Position numbers and translations under genes: made by a program
Notes under the pieces: generated by a model
The model's input: the letters and a program-made list of their open reading frames with translations, nothing else
The model's database searches: none
What the model was told of the DNA's origin: nothing
Origin: Pseudomonadales bacterium
GTDB taxonomy: Bacteria; Pseudomonadota; Gammaproteobacteria; Pseudomonadales; UBA7434
DNA length: 55,698 nt
Direction: 5' to 3'
NCBI GenBank assembly: GCA_013043705.1
Contig: JABDNS010000126.1
Coordinates: 1 to 55,698 of the forward strand
Shown: piece after piece, positions 34,714 through 44,243 of the stretch
Layout: every line of letters starts with the position of its first letter
Numbering within the stretch: position 1 is the first letter of the stretch

Positions 34714-35781
34714 ATGAGCCAACTTTGGAGTCAGTTTGTTCGTGAGCTTAAGCCCTATGTGCCCGGTGCGCAGGGTGGTGGCGAACAGGTGGTTAAGCTC
34801 AACACCAATGAAAATCCCTATCCGCCTTCGCCGCGAGTGACAGAGGTGCTGCGCGATTTTAATGCCGGCGATTTGCGCTTGTATCCGCAGCCCGAGTCCG
34901 ATGACCTGGTTAAGACAATTGCGCGTTACCATGGTCTAAACACCGACCAGGTGTTCGTGGGTAACGGCTCTGATGAGATACTCGCGCATGCATTTAATGC
35001 CTTGTTCCGGCGCAACAGCCCCTTGTTATTCCCGGATCTTACCTACAGCTTCTACCCGGTGTACTGTAAGCTGTTCGATATCGCCTACAAAAAAGTCGCG
35101 CTGGACGCATCCTTCCAGATTAATGTTGCGGACTATGCCGGTGCCACTGGCGGTATTGTATTTGCCAACCCGAACGCGCCAACCAGTTTGTTGTTAGCGC
35201 AGCATGCCTTGCGCGATTTGCTCGCCAGTGCGCCCGATAGCGCAGTGCTGGTCGACGAGGCCTATATTGATTTTTCTTCGGCACCAGAATCACGCGCATC
35301 TGCGATTGCATTGCTAAACGAATGTTCGAATTTGCTGGTAACGCGCACGCTGTCAAAATCGCGCAGCCTGGCGGGATTGCGTGTGGGTTATGCACTGGGT
35401 TCGCCAGAGTTAATAGAGGCGCTGCGGCGTGTGAAGAACAGTTTTAATTCTTATCCGGTTGATGCATTGGCTAGTGCGCTGGCGATTGCGAGTTTTGAGG
35501 ATGAGGAATACTTTCAAGCGATGCGACAGCGAGTACTGGCGGAGCGTGCGCGCTTGGTTGATGCGCTGCGCGCGCGTGGTTTCGAAGCGCTGGATTCGGC
35601 GGCTAACTTTTTGATGGTTCGCCACAGCAGTAAAAAGGCACGAGGTATTTATCAAGGGCTGCACGCGAAGGATGTTTGGGTAAGGTATTTTGATTTGCCG
35701 CGTATCGAAAACTACTTAAGGATTTCGGTGGGCTCGGCAGAGCAGAACGATGCGCTGCTGGATGCATTGGATACGCTGTGA
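34714..35781 (+). CDS. hisC: Histidinol-phosphate aminotransferase
   Basis: VKLNTNENPYPPSPRV...; TRTLSKSRSLAGLRVGYALGS; directly follows hisG-hisD. Confidence 0.95.
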   Translation: MSQLWSQFVRELKPYVPGAQGGGEQVVKLNTNENPYPPSPRVTEVLRDFNAGDLRLYPQPESDDLVKTIARYHGLNTDQVFVGNGSDEILAHAFNALFRRNSPLLFPDLTYSFYPVYCKLFDIAYKKVALDASFQINVADYAGATGGIVFANPNAPTSLLLAQHALRDLLASAPDSAVLVDEAYIDFSSAPESRASAIALLNECSNLLVTRTLSKSRSLAGLRVGYALGSPELIEALRRVKNSFNSYPVDALASALAIASFEDEEYFQAMRQRVLAERARLVDALRARGFEALDSAANFLMVRHSSKKARGIYQGLHAKDVWVRYFDLPRIENYLRISVGSAEQNDALLDALDTL

Positions 35782-35822
35782 GTTTTTTGAGTTGGCGCTT
35801 GAGTATTGACTTGCGGGTTACC

Positions 35823-35959
35823 AGCGCGTTGCGCCGATCGAGACCGTCACTCCCCGGCGGCACGCTGTAAATACTTCCCTGTACGCTCGACGGCAGCATC
35901 CCTGCTGCCGACGGCCGCCGCGGAGCAGCCGCTCACGCCCGGCTGGCATAGAATAAGCA
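35823..35959. repeat. 137-bp intergenic repeat, copy 1
   Basis: agcgcgttgcgccgatcgagaccgtcactccccggcggcacgctgtaaatacttccctgtacg...ggctggcatagaataagca; 4 substitutions relative to copy 2. Confidence 0.95.
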
Positions 35960-35990
35960 AAGCATGCAATCGTTACGGTTTACTTTTTCT

Positions 35991-36127
35991 AGCGCGTTGC
36001 GCCGGTTGAGACCGTCACTCCCCGGCGGCACGCTGTAAATACTTCCCTGTACGCTCGACGGCAGCGTCCCTGCTGCCGACGGCCGCCGCGGAGCAGCCGC
36101 TCGCGCCCGGCTGGCATAGAATAAGCA
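35991..36127. repeat. 137-bp intergenic repeat, copy 2
   Basis: Same orientation as copy 1, 168-bp period, 31-bp spacer; contains cggcagcgtccctgctgccg hairpin. Confidence 0.95.
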
Positions 36128-36159
36128 GAGGTTTGGTGTAGCTGGATTTTGTGGCTGGA

Positions 36160-37200
36160 TTAAGCCGCGACTGAGCGATTGCGGCCGGCAGACTTGGCGC
36201 GATACAGCGCCTGGTCGGCACGCACAATTAGCGCGCTGGGGCTTTCTTCTTCCTGCCACGCAGCGCTGCCAATACTGGCGGTTAAGCTTGTGGGCACGCC
36301 ATCGCCTTCGTTCAGGGTGGCAATGCGCTTGCGCAAGCGCTCCGCGGCTACCGCGGCGCCGATGCCATCGGTATTATCCAGCAGTATCAGGAACTCCTCG
36401 CCGCCAAAGCGAAAAGCACTATCGGTATCGCGACAAACTTCGCGAATCGCTTCTGCCACCGCAAACAGCGCGGCATCGCCGCTACTGTGCCCGAAGGTGT
36501 CGTTTACTTTTTTGAAGTGATCGATATCCAGCATTAATAGCGACAGTGGACGCTCGTAGCGCCGTGCCGCGGCGACCAACTTGGCCAACGATTTGTGCAT
36601 AGCCTGGCGGTTACCCAGGCCGGTGAGCGAATCGGTTTCGGCCAGGGCCAGCGTGCGCTGGAACAACAGCGCGTTGTGCATTGGATAAATCAGCGTGCTG
36701 GTGGCAACTTCAAGCACTTCGATATTCAAACCGCTGACGCGCTTGCGTGAATAACAGCACAACTCGCCAATGTCGGTCTCGCCGGTACAAAGCTGGTAGC
36801 TGAACTGGTGTACCGCGGGCTTGCCGATCATGCTTGGGCCTGGCTTTTCGCGCACGCCAGCGTGCACAACCGGGGTGAAGCTAACGCCGCTAATACCCAG
36901 CAGGGTTGAGAGTTGCTCGAAAAACATTTGCAGTAATTCCAATGGCTCGAGCGTGGTTTGGAAGCTGCTGCAAAGGTGCAACCTCAAACGATCGATAACT
37001 TCGCGCTGTTTTTGCAGCTGCGTATCCAGTGAGATTTCGCCGCCTCGCGCGCGCGCAGCGCCAGCTACCGCGATGGTTGAGGGCGAGCGAGTTGGGCTCG
37101 ACATTTTCGCAGTGGTAGCCGGGCGTTGCGGCGCCACCGCACTACTTTCTGCTTTCGACGGTGACGATCCGCTTGCCTTGTCCTGGTCGGCGCTTTTCAT
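36160..37200 (-). CDS. GGDEF domain diguanylate cyclase
   Basis: TDSLTGLGNRQAMHKSL...LDIDHFKKVNDTFGHSSGDAAL...RDTDSAFRFGGEEFLILL (A-site GGEEF, I-site RxxD). Confidence 0.95.
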   Translation of the reverse strand: MKSADQDKASGSSPSKAESSAVAPQRPATTAKMSSPTRSPSTIAVAGAARARGGEISLDTQLQKQREVIDRLRLHLCSSFQTTLEPLELLQMFFEQLSTLLGISGVSFTPVVHAGVREKPGPSMIGKPAVHQFSYQLCTGETDIGELCCYSRKRVSGLNIEVLEVATSTLIYPMHNALLFQRTLALAETDSLTGLGNRQAMHKSLAKLVAAARRYERPLSLLMLDIDHFKKVNDTFGHSSGDAALFAVAEAIREVCRDTDSAFRFGGEEFLILLDNTDGIGAAVAAERLRKRIATLNEGDGVPTSLTASIGSAAWQEEESPSALIVRADQALYRAKSAGRNRSVAA

Positions 37201-37559
37201 TCGGCCTGTTTCTCCTGCATCCTCACAGCCGCGCGTGCACGGCTGCTAATCAATGGGTTCAGATCGGGGATTCGAAGCGCTTCAACCGGGTTGCGGGTTG
37301 CTGCTATTTCGGCTGCGATTGCCATTACACACCGGCAGTCCGCGCTCCGGAGGGATAATCACCCGATCCGTGTGGAAGACAGAGCGAGATTTGTGCCAAT
37401 TTATTGAAAAATCCGATAACCTTTTGTTTTTATTGCATTAAAATATCAAAGCTTATAAGAATCAGGGGTGGCGAACAGTGAAAGCGGCAATATTTTGCCC
37501 GAACGTCAAAGTGTTGACGCGAAATGTAACGAAGCGCAGGTGGCGATGCGAGCCTTCGT

Positions 37560-38324
37560 CTAAAGAGGGCGAGCGTTAAGTGCCTGGCCATTGACCCCGA
37601 TGCTGTCGTCACCCATTAAATACAGGTAGGCCCCCATAATTTGTCTGGGCTCGGGGTTGGCGTCGGCGGCTTCGGCCGGGTAGGCGCTACGGCGCATCGC
37701 GGTGCGCGTGGCGCCGGGGTTTAATGAATTAACGCGCACGTCGCTGGTGTTGCAAAGCTCGTCGGCCCAAACCTGCATCATGCCCTCCACGCCAAATTTG
37801 GAGATCGCGTAGGCGCCCCAATACGCGCGGCCTTTGCGACCCACGCTACTGGAGGTAAATACCACCGAGGCGTGGCCTGCCGTTTCGAGTATCGGCATCA
37901 ACGCACGGGTGAGCAGAAAATTGCTGCGCAGGTTGATATCGAGTACTTGCTGGAAATCATTCGCGGCGTATTGCGAAAGCGGCTTTAGCGGGCCGAGCAT
38001 GCCGGCGTTGTGCAACAAACCGTGCAAGCTGCCGAAGTGATCCTGCAACTGGGTAGCCAGTGCAGCGTAGGCGGCTTCATCGTTGCTGGCAAGGTCGAAC
38101 GGCGCGATGGCAGCCTTCGGGTAGCCCGCCGCATCGATAGCATCGTACACCTCGGTGAGTTTGCCTTCAGTACGGCCCAGTAATATCACCGTGGCGCCAT
38201 GGGCGGCAAAAGCAAGCGCGGCGGCGCGGCCGATACCGGTACTGGCGCCGGTTACCAACAGATTTTTGCCGGCCAGCAGGTCTGCACCAGCTTGGTAGGC
38301 GGAAAGGTCGGAAGGTATGTGCAT
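37560..38324 (-). CDS. yciK: SDR family oxidoreductase, YciK-like
   Basis: LLVTGASTGIGRAAALAFAAHGATVILLGRTEGKL...YWGAYAISKFGVEGMMQVWADE. Confidence 0.9.
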   Translation of the reverse strand: MHIPSDLSAYQAGADLLAGKNLLVTGASTGIGRAAALAFAAHGATVILLGRTEGKLTEVYDAIDAAGYPKAAIAPFDLASNDEAAYAALATQLQDHFGSLHGLLHNAGMLGPLKPLSQYAANDFQQVLDINLRSNFLLTRALMPILETAGHASVVFTSSSVGRKGRAYWGAYAISKFGVEGMMQVWADELCNTSDVRVNSLNPGATRTAMRRSAYPAEAADANPEPRQIMGAYLYLMGDDSIGVNGQALNARPL

Positions 38325-38349
38325 GGCTTGTTTTCGCTGCGCTGTTACT

Positions 38350-38390
38350 TTGGATTCTTAACGTTGGATTTTTAACGCTGGATTTTTGCC
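38350..38390. repeat. 14-bp tandem repeat, about 3 copies, at the mupP 3' end
   Basis: ttggattcttaacg / ttggatttttaacg / ctggatttttgcc; the last unit lies in the mupP coding end. Confidence 0.8.
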
Positions 38391-39046
38391 AGCAGCTGTT
38401 CGCAGAGCATGGCTGGCGTTGCGGCGATTTGGTCGGCACGCCAACTGGCGGGGTCATCGTGCGCTGCAAGATAGCCGAACGCGGCGGCAATTGTATGCAT
38501 GCCGGCGGCGCGACCGGCTTCGATATCGCGCACATGATCACCCACATAAATGCAATCAGCAGCGGGCCGGCTGATTTTTTTGGCACCCAGCAGCAAGCCT
38601 TCCGGGTGTGGTTTCCGATCCACAAGGTGATCGGGGCAAACCAGCACCGAGCAGCGCTGGTCAAGCGCGAGGCGCTCGAGTAGCGGCTGCGCGTAGCGCT
38701 CGGGCTTGTTGGTCACAACGCCCCACGGGATAGCTTGCTGTTCAAATTGTGCAAGCAGTTCGTCCAGCCCCGGGTAGAGTACCGCCGCCGCGCCGAGGTG
38801 CTTCTCGTAACTGTCGAGCAACTCCTGGCGCCTGGCATCAAACTGCGCATGCTGCTCATCAATGCCAAAGGTCACGCGAGTCACTGCAATGGCACCGTTG
38901 GACACTTGCTCGGCGATGGTCTCGGGGGCGAGCGTCACGAAACCATGTTGGTTACGCAGTTCATTGGCGGCGCGAATAAAATCGGGTGCCGTGTCTACGA
39001 GTGTGCCGTCAAGATCAAACAACACGCCCCCTTGAAAAGAACTCAT
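38372..39046 (-). CDS. mupP: HAD phosphatase, MupP (MurNAc-6-P phosphatase)/Gph type
   Basis: GVLFDLDGTLVDTAPDFIRAANELR...; located next to ubiG and yciK as in Pseudomonas mupP. Confidence 0.85.
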   Translation of the reverse strand: MSSFQGGVLFDLDGTLVDTAPDFIRAANELRNQHGFVTLAPETIAEQVSNGAIAVTRVTFGIDEQHAQFDARRQELLDSYEKHLGAAAVLYPGLDELLAQFEQQAIPWGVVTNKPERYAQPLLERLALDQRCSVLVCPDHLVDRKPHPEGLLLGAKKISRPAADCIYVGDHVRDIEAGRAAGMHTIAAAFGYLAAHDDPASWRADQIAATPAMLCEQLLAKIQR

Positions 39047-39765
39047 TCGCCGGCCACCGCGTGCAATAAATAATTAACCGACAGGTCTTTGGGGTCGAGG
39101 CGGTAGCGTTGGCTAAATGGGTTGTAGACCATGCCGGTACTGTGCGCCAGCCGCAACTCGGCCGCGCGCATCCAGCTGTCGAGTTCCGAGGGCTTAATAA
39201 ATTTCTCGTATTCGTGCGTGCCCTTGGGTAGCAGGTTTAGCACGTGCTCGGCACCGATAATAGCAAACAGGTAGGACTTGGGGTTGCGGTTGAGGGTGGC
39301 AAAAAACGCATGCCCGCCCGGTTTTAGCAAACGCGCACAAGCATTCACCACGCTGGCTGGATCGGGCACGTGTTCCAACATTTCCAGGCAGGTAACCACA
39401 TCGTATTGGCCGGCTCTTTCGCTTGCCAGGTCTTCCGCGCTGCGCTGCATGTATTCGATGTCCAGGCCACTTTGCACTGCGTGCTGTCGCGCAATTTGTA
39501 ACGGCGTTTCCGCCATGTCAATCGCCGATACTTTTGCGCCGCGCTGGGCCATTGCTTCGCTAAGCAGGCCACCACCACAGCCGATGTCGACCAATTGCTT
39601 GCCAGCTACTTGCGCGTACTTATCGATGTAATCGCTGCGCAGCGGATTGATTTCATGCAGTGGTTTGAATTCACTGTCGGGATCCCACCAGCGCTCGGCC
39701 AGCGCAGAAAATTTTTCCAGCTCGGCAGGGTCAACGTTGGTGTCGGGGTTTGTGTTTTCGCTCAT
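39043..39765 (-). CDS. ubiG: Bifunctional ubiquinone O-methyltransferase UbiG
   Basis: VDPAELEKFSALAERWWDPDSEFKPLHEINPLRSDYI...LVDIGCGGGLLSEAMAQRGA. ORF extends to 39876. Confidence 0.96.
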   Translation of the reverse strand: MSENTNPDTNVDPAELEKFSALAERWWDPDSEFKPLHEINPLRSDYIDKYAQVAGKQLVDIGCGGGLLSEAMAQRGAKVSAIDMAETPLQIARQHAVQSGLDIEYMQRSAEDLASERAGQYDVVTCLEMLEHVPDPASVVNACARLLKPGGHAFFATLNRNPKSYLFAIIGAEHVLNLLPKGTHEYEKFIKPSELDSWMRAAELRLAHSTGMVYNPFSQRYRLDPKDLSVNYLLHAVAGE

Positions 39766-39857
39766 AGTGCTGGGTCGCATCGTATTGATTGATGTTACGG
39801 CTGATGAATTCATCGATGTGTTGTCGGGCGCGAAGCGTCGAGGTATCGCTGGGCAAG

Positions 39858-41240
39858 TTACTGCCTGGCGCGCCACTGCAATATACGTTCGCGCCAGGTG
39901 GCGTTTTGTTCAAGCAGCGCATTGTTGTCGATGCTCTGCAGCCTGCGCTCACGCAGCACGCAACGCCCGCCAATCCAGCTATGCGTAACCGCGTTGCCAG
40001 CAGCAGTGTAAATGAGTTGCGAGGCGGGTTCGTACAGCGGCTGCATGGCAACATTGCGCGTGTCTACGGCGATAAAATCTGCGCATTTTCCTACTTCAAG
40101 GCTGCCAATTTGCGCGCCCATGCCCAGCACCTCGGCACCGCCGCGCGTCGCCATGTGCAGGCACTGCCAGGCTGGTAGTGCTGAAGCATCACCCTGTTGT
40201 TTGGCCAGTAATGCGGCAAGCCTGGCGGTGTCGAACAGGTCTAAGGTGTTATTGCTTGCTGCGCTGTCGGTGCCAAGCCCAACCGCCAGGCCTGCTGCAA
40301 TAAGCTGGCTTATATTGCTATAGCCGCTGGCCAGCTTGGCGTTCGAGGCGGGGCAGTGCACAACGCTGGTTCCGGATTCGCTCAATATTAGCAGGTCGCT
40401 GGCATCAAAATGCACCATGTGCACCGCCTGCGCGCGCGGTCCGAGCACCCCCAGGCGCTGCAGGCGTTCAACTGGCGAGCAGCCATGCTCAGCTTTGGAT
40501 TGCGTAATCTCAGCCGCGGTTTCCTGCAGGTGAACCTGGATCGGCGCGTCCACCTCGGCGGCCAGCACCGCGACGCGCTGGAAAGTTTGGTCGCTAACCG
40601 TATACGGGGCGTGTGTGCCAAAGCCAATACGCAGCAGCTCGTTGTGGCGCTGCGCGTCCATCAGCGCCAGGCCTTTCGATAGGTATTCTTCGGCGTTATT
40701 GGCCCAGGCCGAGGCGAACTCCAGCACCGGGAAAGTGATTTGCGCGCGCATGCCGGCTGCAACCGCAGCATCGGCCAATACATCGGGGAAAAAATACATG
40801 TCCGAGAAAGTGGTGGTGCCGCTTTGCAGCATTTCGGCAATCGCGAGTTGGCTGCCATGCTCGACAAACTCAGCATTGACCAGTGCGCCCTCGAGCGGCC
40901 AGATATGTTGCTCCAGCCAGTCTTGCAGTGGCAGGTCGTCTGCGTAACCGCGCAGCAGGCTCATGCCCGCGTGGCCGTGACAGTTAACCAGCCCGGGCAG
41001 CAAGATATGCCCGTCTAGAAATTCGCAGGGAATATCCGCCGCGGCACCAGCTTCGGCCAGCTCGTTGTAAGGGGCAATTTCGCGAATTAAGCCTGCCTCA
41101 AAGCGCAGGCCGTAATTGCGCAGCACCAACGCTTCGCCATTGGCGCCACTCATTGGCAGCATCAGCGGTGCGCCAACCACGCCGCAGCCGCTTGATGCTG
41201 CTTGCGTAGCCCCGCTTTTTTCACTGCCTGGTGGTGTCAT
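39858..41240 (-). CDS. mtaD: 5-methylthioadenosine/S-adenosylhomocysteine deaminase (TRZ/ATZ family)
   Basis: LPGLVNCHGHAGMSLLRGYADDLPLQDWLEQHIWPLE...VHCPASNAKLASG...GLGTDSAASNNTLDLF. Confidence 0.9.
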   Translation of the reverse strand: MTPPGSEKSGATQAASSGCGVVGAPLMLPMSGANGEALVLRNYGLRFEAGLIREIAPYNELAEAGAAADIPCEFLDGHILLPGLVNCHGHAGMSLLRGYADDLPLQDWLEQHIWPLEGALVNAEFVEHGSQLAIAEMLQSGTTTFSDMYFFPDVLADAAVAAGMRAQITFPVLEFASAWANNAEEYLSKGLALMDAQRHNELLRIGFGTHAPYTVSDQTFQRVAVLAAEVDAPIQVHLQETAAEITQSKAEHGCSPVERLQRLGVLGPRAQAVHMVHFDASDLLILSESGTSVVHCPASNAKLASGYSNISQLIAAGLAVGLGTDSAASNNTLDLFDTARLAALLAKQQGDASALPAWQCLHMATRGGAEVLGMGAQIGSLEVGKCADFIAVDTRNVAMQPLYEPASQLIYTAAGNAVTHSWIGGRCVLRERRLQSIDNNALLEQNATWRERILQWRARQ

Positions 41241-41642
41241 TTACGCTGTGCCTGTGTGGATTTTGCGCCATCGCTTACGTTGCGCGCTGGCGATTATACG
41301 CGACAGTGGAGCTCTGTTTCGTTGTTCGGTTTGGCGTGCTGTGCCGGTCGCAATTGAGCTTATTAGCCGGCGCCAATTCGGCGCGCAAAGAACTGCCAAC
41401 AATTCCCAAAAGACGTCGGCAAAAGCAGTGCCAAAACGGGTCTGTAACGGTTGCCTGTGGTATGCTTGCGCAGCTAGAAAAACAGTATTGAGAAGCGCAT
41501 TTTTCCTGTGTCTTGACGGCCATAGCCAAAGCGGCCATTCACATCAAAATTACCGGCATGTTTACCTTAAGAACAGGTACCGTAAAAAACCGGTATTGCA
41601 AGCTTTTTTTATCGACGCAAATCCAGCTACAGAGGGTCAGCA

Positions 41643-44234
41643 ATGGCTGAAATAGCCAAAGAAATTTTGCCAATCAATATCGAGGAGGAGCTCAAGCAAT
41701 CCTATCTCGACTATGCGATGAGTGTGATCGTCGGTCGCGCGCTGCCCGACGTGCGCGATGGTCTCAAGCCGGTGCATCGTCGCGTACTGCACGCAATGAA
41801 TGAACTGAAAAACGACTGGAACAAATCTTATAAAAAATCCGCGCGCGTAGTGGGTGATGTGATTGGTAAATACCACCCGCACGGCGACTCCGCGGTATAC
41901 GACACCATTGTACGCATGGCGCAGCCTTTTTCGCTGCGTTACATGCTGGTGGATGGCCAGGGTAACTTTGGTTCCATCGACGGCGACTCGCCGGCAGCCA
42001 TGCGTTACACCGAAATTCGTATGGCAAAAATCGCCCACGAGTTGCTAGCTGATCTCGATAAGGAAACCGTGGATTACGTGCCCAACTACGACGGCACCGA
42101 ACAAATTCCGGAAGTCATGCCAACGCGCTTGCCGAACTTGTTGGTCAATGGGTCTTCGGGCATCGCCGTAGGCATGGCCACCAACATGCCGCCGCATAAC
42201 CTGACCGAAACGGTCAGGGCAACGCTGGCCATCATCGATAACCCCGAACTTACTGTCGATGAACTTATGCAGTTTATGCCGGGCCCCGATTTTCCAACCG
42301 CAGCCATCATTAACGGCCGCGCCGGTATTGTTTCGGCCTACCGGACAGGTCGTGGCCGCATCTATGTGCGTGCACGCGCTGAAGTTGAAGTTCACGAAAA
42401 GACCAGCCGCGAAACGATCATCATCTCCGAATTGCCCTACCAGGTTAACAAGGCGAGATTGATCGAAAAAATTGCCGAGCTGGTGAAAGAGAAAAAAATA
42501 GAAGGTATTTCCGAGCTTCGTGACGAATCCGATAAAGACGGTTTGCGCGTGGTCATCGAGTTGCGTCGCGGCGAAAACGGCCAGGTGGTGTTAAACAACC
42601 TCTACTCGCAAACCCAATTGCAGACAGTGTTTGGCATCAACATGGTCGCGCTGGTAGAAGGTCGGCCCAAGCTACTTAACCTCAAAGAGCTACTTGAGTG
42701 CTTTGTTCGTCACCGCCGCGAAGTGGTTACGCGGCGCACCGTATACCTGCTGCGCAAAGCGCGCGAGCGCGGCCATATCCTGGAAGGCTGGGCGATTGCA
42801 CTGGCCAACATCGACCCGATTATCGCGCTGATAAAAGCCTCACCAACACCAGCCGAGGCGCGTGAAAAATTAATCAATACCGCGTGGGAGCTTGGCGGCG
42901 TGGCCGAAATGCTCGAGCGCGCAGGGGTAACCGCGAGTCGCCCGGAAAATCTTGACGCACAATATGGCTTGCACGACAACAAGTACCACCTGTCACCAGA
43001 GCAGGCGCAGGCGATTCTTGAATTGCGCTTGCACCGGCTCACTGGTATGGAGCACGAAAAACTGCTCGAGGAATACCGCGAGCGACTCGAGCAAATTAGT
43101 GAGTACATAGATATTCTTTCCGACCCGTTGAAATTAATGGCACTGATTCGCGGCGAGCTCAATGAGGTGGTAGAGAACTATGGCGACGAGCGGCGCACTG
43201 AAATTATTGAGAGCACCGCAGACCTTACTGCCGAGGATTTAATTCCCGAGGAAGATCGCGTGGTCACCATTTCCCACGGCGGTTATGCCAAATCACAGCC
43301 GCTCGACGATTACCGCGCGCAGCGTCGTGGTGGCATGGGTAAGTCGGCCACCTCGGTAAAAGACGAAGATTTTGTCGAGCATTTGCTCATCGCCAATACC
43401 CACGACACCATCTTGTTGTTCTCCAACATGGGCAAGGTTTACTGGTTGCGCGTGTTCCATATTCCTATTGCGGGTCGAAACTCGCGCGGCAGGCCGGTAG
43501 TGAATATGTTGCCGCTGGAAGAGGGCGAACGCATTACATCGATTCTGCCGGTATCCGAGTACCTGGAAGACCATTACATTTTTATGGCCACCGCCAACGG
43601 CATCGTGAAGAAAACCGCGCTCACCGATTTTGCACGCCAGCGCAGCGTGGGCTTGCGCGCACTCGAGCTGGAGGAGGGCGATGTGCTGGTGGGCACCGCT
43701 ATTACCGATGGCCAGTCGGATGTGCTGCTGGTTAGCAGCGAAGGCAAAGCGGTGCGCTTTACTGAATCTGCAGTGCGCGCAATGGGGCGCACCGCGCGCG
43801 GTGTGCGTGGCATTAAGCTAGGCAAGGGGCACCAGCTCATCTCGCTAATGATTCCGCGCGACAATGGGCGCGTGCTTACCGTGAGTAAAAATGGTTATGG
43901 CAAGCGCACGGTCGTTGATGAGTTTCCGGTTAAGGGGCGCGGCACCCAGGGCGTTATTGCTATGCAAACGTCTGATCGCAATGGCGAAATCGTCGGTGCC
44001 ATCCAGGTTGATGCCCGCAACGAGATGATGCTGATTAGTGACCAGGGTACGCTGGTGCGCTGCCGCACCGATGAAGTGTCCGAGTTGGGTCGCAACACCC
44101 AGGGTGTGCGGGTGATTCGCCTGAAACAGGGTGAGTCGCTGGTGAGTATCGCGCGCATTGAAGACACCGATGAAGACACCGATGAAGAGGCAGAGTCAGG
44201 CGGGCAATCGCCGGGGCAGAACGAACAGGATTAA
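41643..44234 (+). CDS. gyrA: DNA gyrase subunit A
   Basis: [68 protein letters not shown]; acidic C-terminal tail. Confidence 0.98.
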   Translation: MAEIAKEILPINIEEELKQSYLDYAMSVIVGRALPDVRDGLKPVHRRVLHAMNELKNDWNKSYKKSARVVGDVIGKYHPHGDSAVYDTIVRMAQPFSLRYMLVDGQGNFGSIDGDSPAAMRYTEIRMAKIAHELLADLDKETVDYVPNYDGTEQIPEVMPTRLPNLLVNGSSGIAVGMATNMPPHNLTETVRATLAIIDNPELTVDELMQFMPGPDFPTAAIINGRAGIVSAYRTGRGRIYVRARAEVEVHEKTSRETIIISELPYQVNKARLIEKIAELVKEKKIEGISELRDESDKDGLRVVIELRRGENGQVVLNNLYSQTQLQTVFGINMVALVEGRPKLLNLKELLECFVRHRREVVTRRTVYLLRKARERGHILEGWAIALANIDPIIALIKASPTPAEAREKLINTAWELGGVAEMLERAGVTASRPENLDAQYGLHDNKYHLSPEQAQAILELRLHRLTGMEHEKLLEEYRERLEQISEYIDILSDPLKLMALIRGELNEVVENYGDERRTEIIESTADLTAEDLIPEEDRVVTISHGGYAKSQPLDDYRAQRRGGMGKSATSVKDEDFVEHLLIANTHDTILLFSNMGKVYWLRVFHIPIAGRNSRGRPVVNMLPLEEGERITSILPVSEYLEDHYIFMATANGIVKKTALTDFARQRSVGLRALELEEGDVLVGTAITDGQSDVLLVSSEGKAVRFTESAVRAMGRTARGVRGIKLGKGHQLISLMIPRDNGRVLTVSKNGYGKRTVVDEFPVKGRGTQGVIAMQTSDRNGEIVGAIQVDARNEMMLISDQGTLVRCRTDEVSELGRNTQGVRVIRLKQGESLVSIARIEDTDEDTDEEAESGGQSPGQNEQD

Positions 44235-44243
44235 CCGAAAAGC

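Noticed and set aside
35823-36127. CRISPR-like direct repeats
   Set aside because: Only two copies, 137 bp long with a single 31-bp spacer, and no cas genes nearby.
35603-36259. Minus-strand ORFs repeating AAAPRRPSAAGxLPSSVQGSIYSVPPGSDGLxRRNAL
   Set aside because: Translation of the 137-bp repeats. One of the four substitutions turns CGA into TGA in copy 1, and no ribosome-binding site or domain is evident, so coding is unlikely.
37480-37510. Possible sigma-54 site upstream of the GGDEF gene (ggcaatattttgccc, minus strand)
   Set aside because: With the GGCA block aligned, the GG-GC spacing is 9 rather than 10, and the sequence is better explained as a small palindrome ggcaa-tatt-ttgcc.
41116-41655. 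179-aa + strand ORF upstream of gyrA
   Set aside because: Starts antisense to mtaD and overlaps the gyrA start; no coding-like composition.
42000-44234. gyrA acidic tail with gacaccgatgaa duplicated
   Set aside because: Acidic GyrA tails vary normally in length; the 12-bp in-frame duplication is unremarkable. The QRDR ([11 protein letters not shown]) also looks like the wild-type sensitive form.
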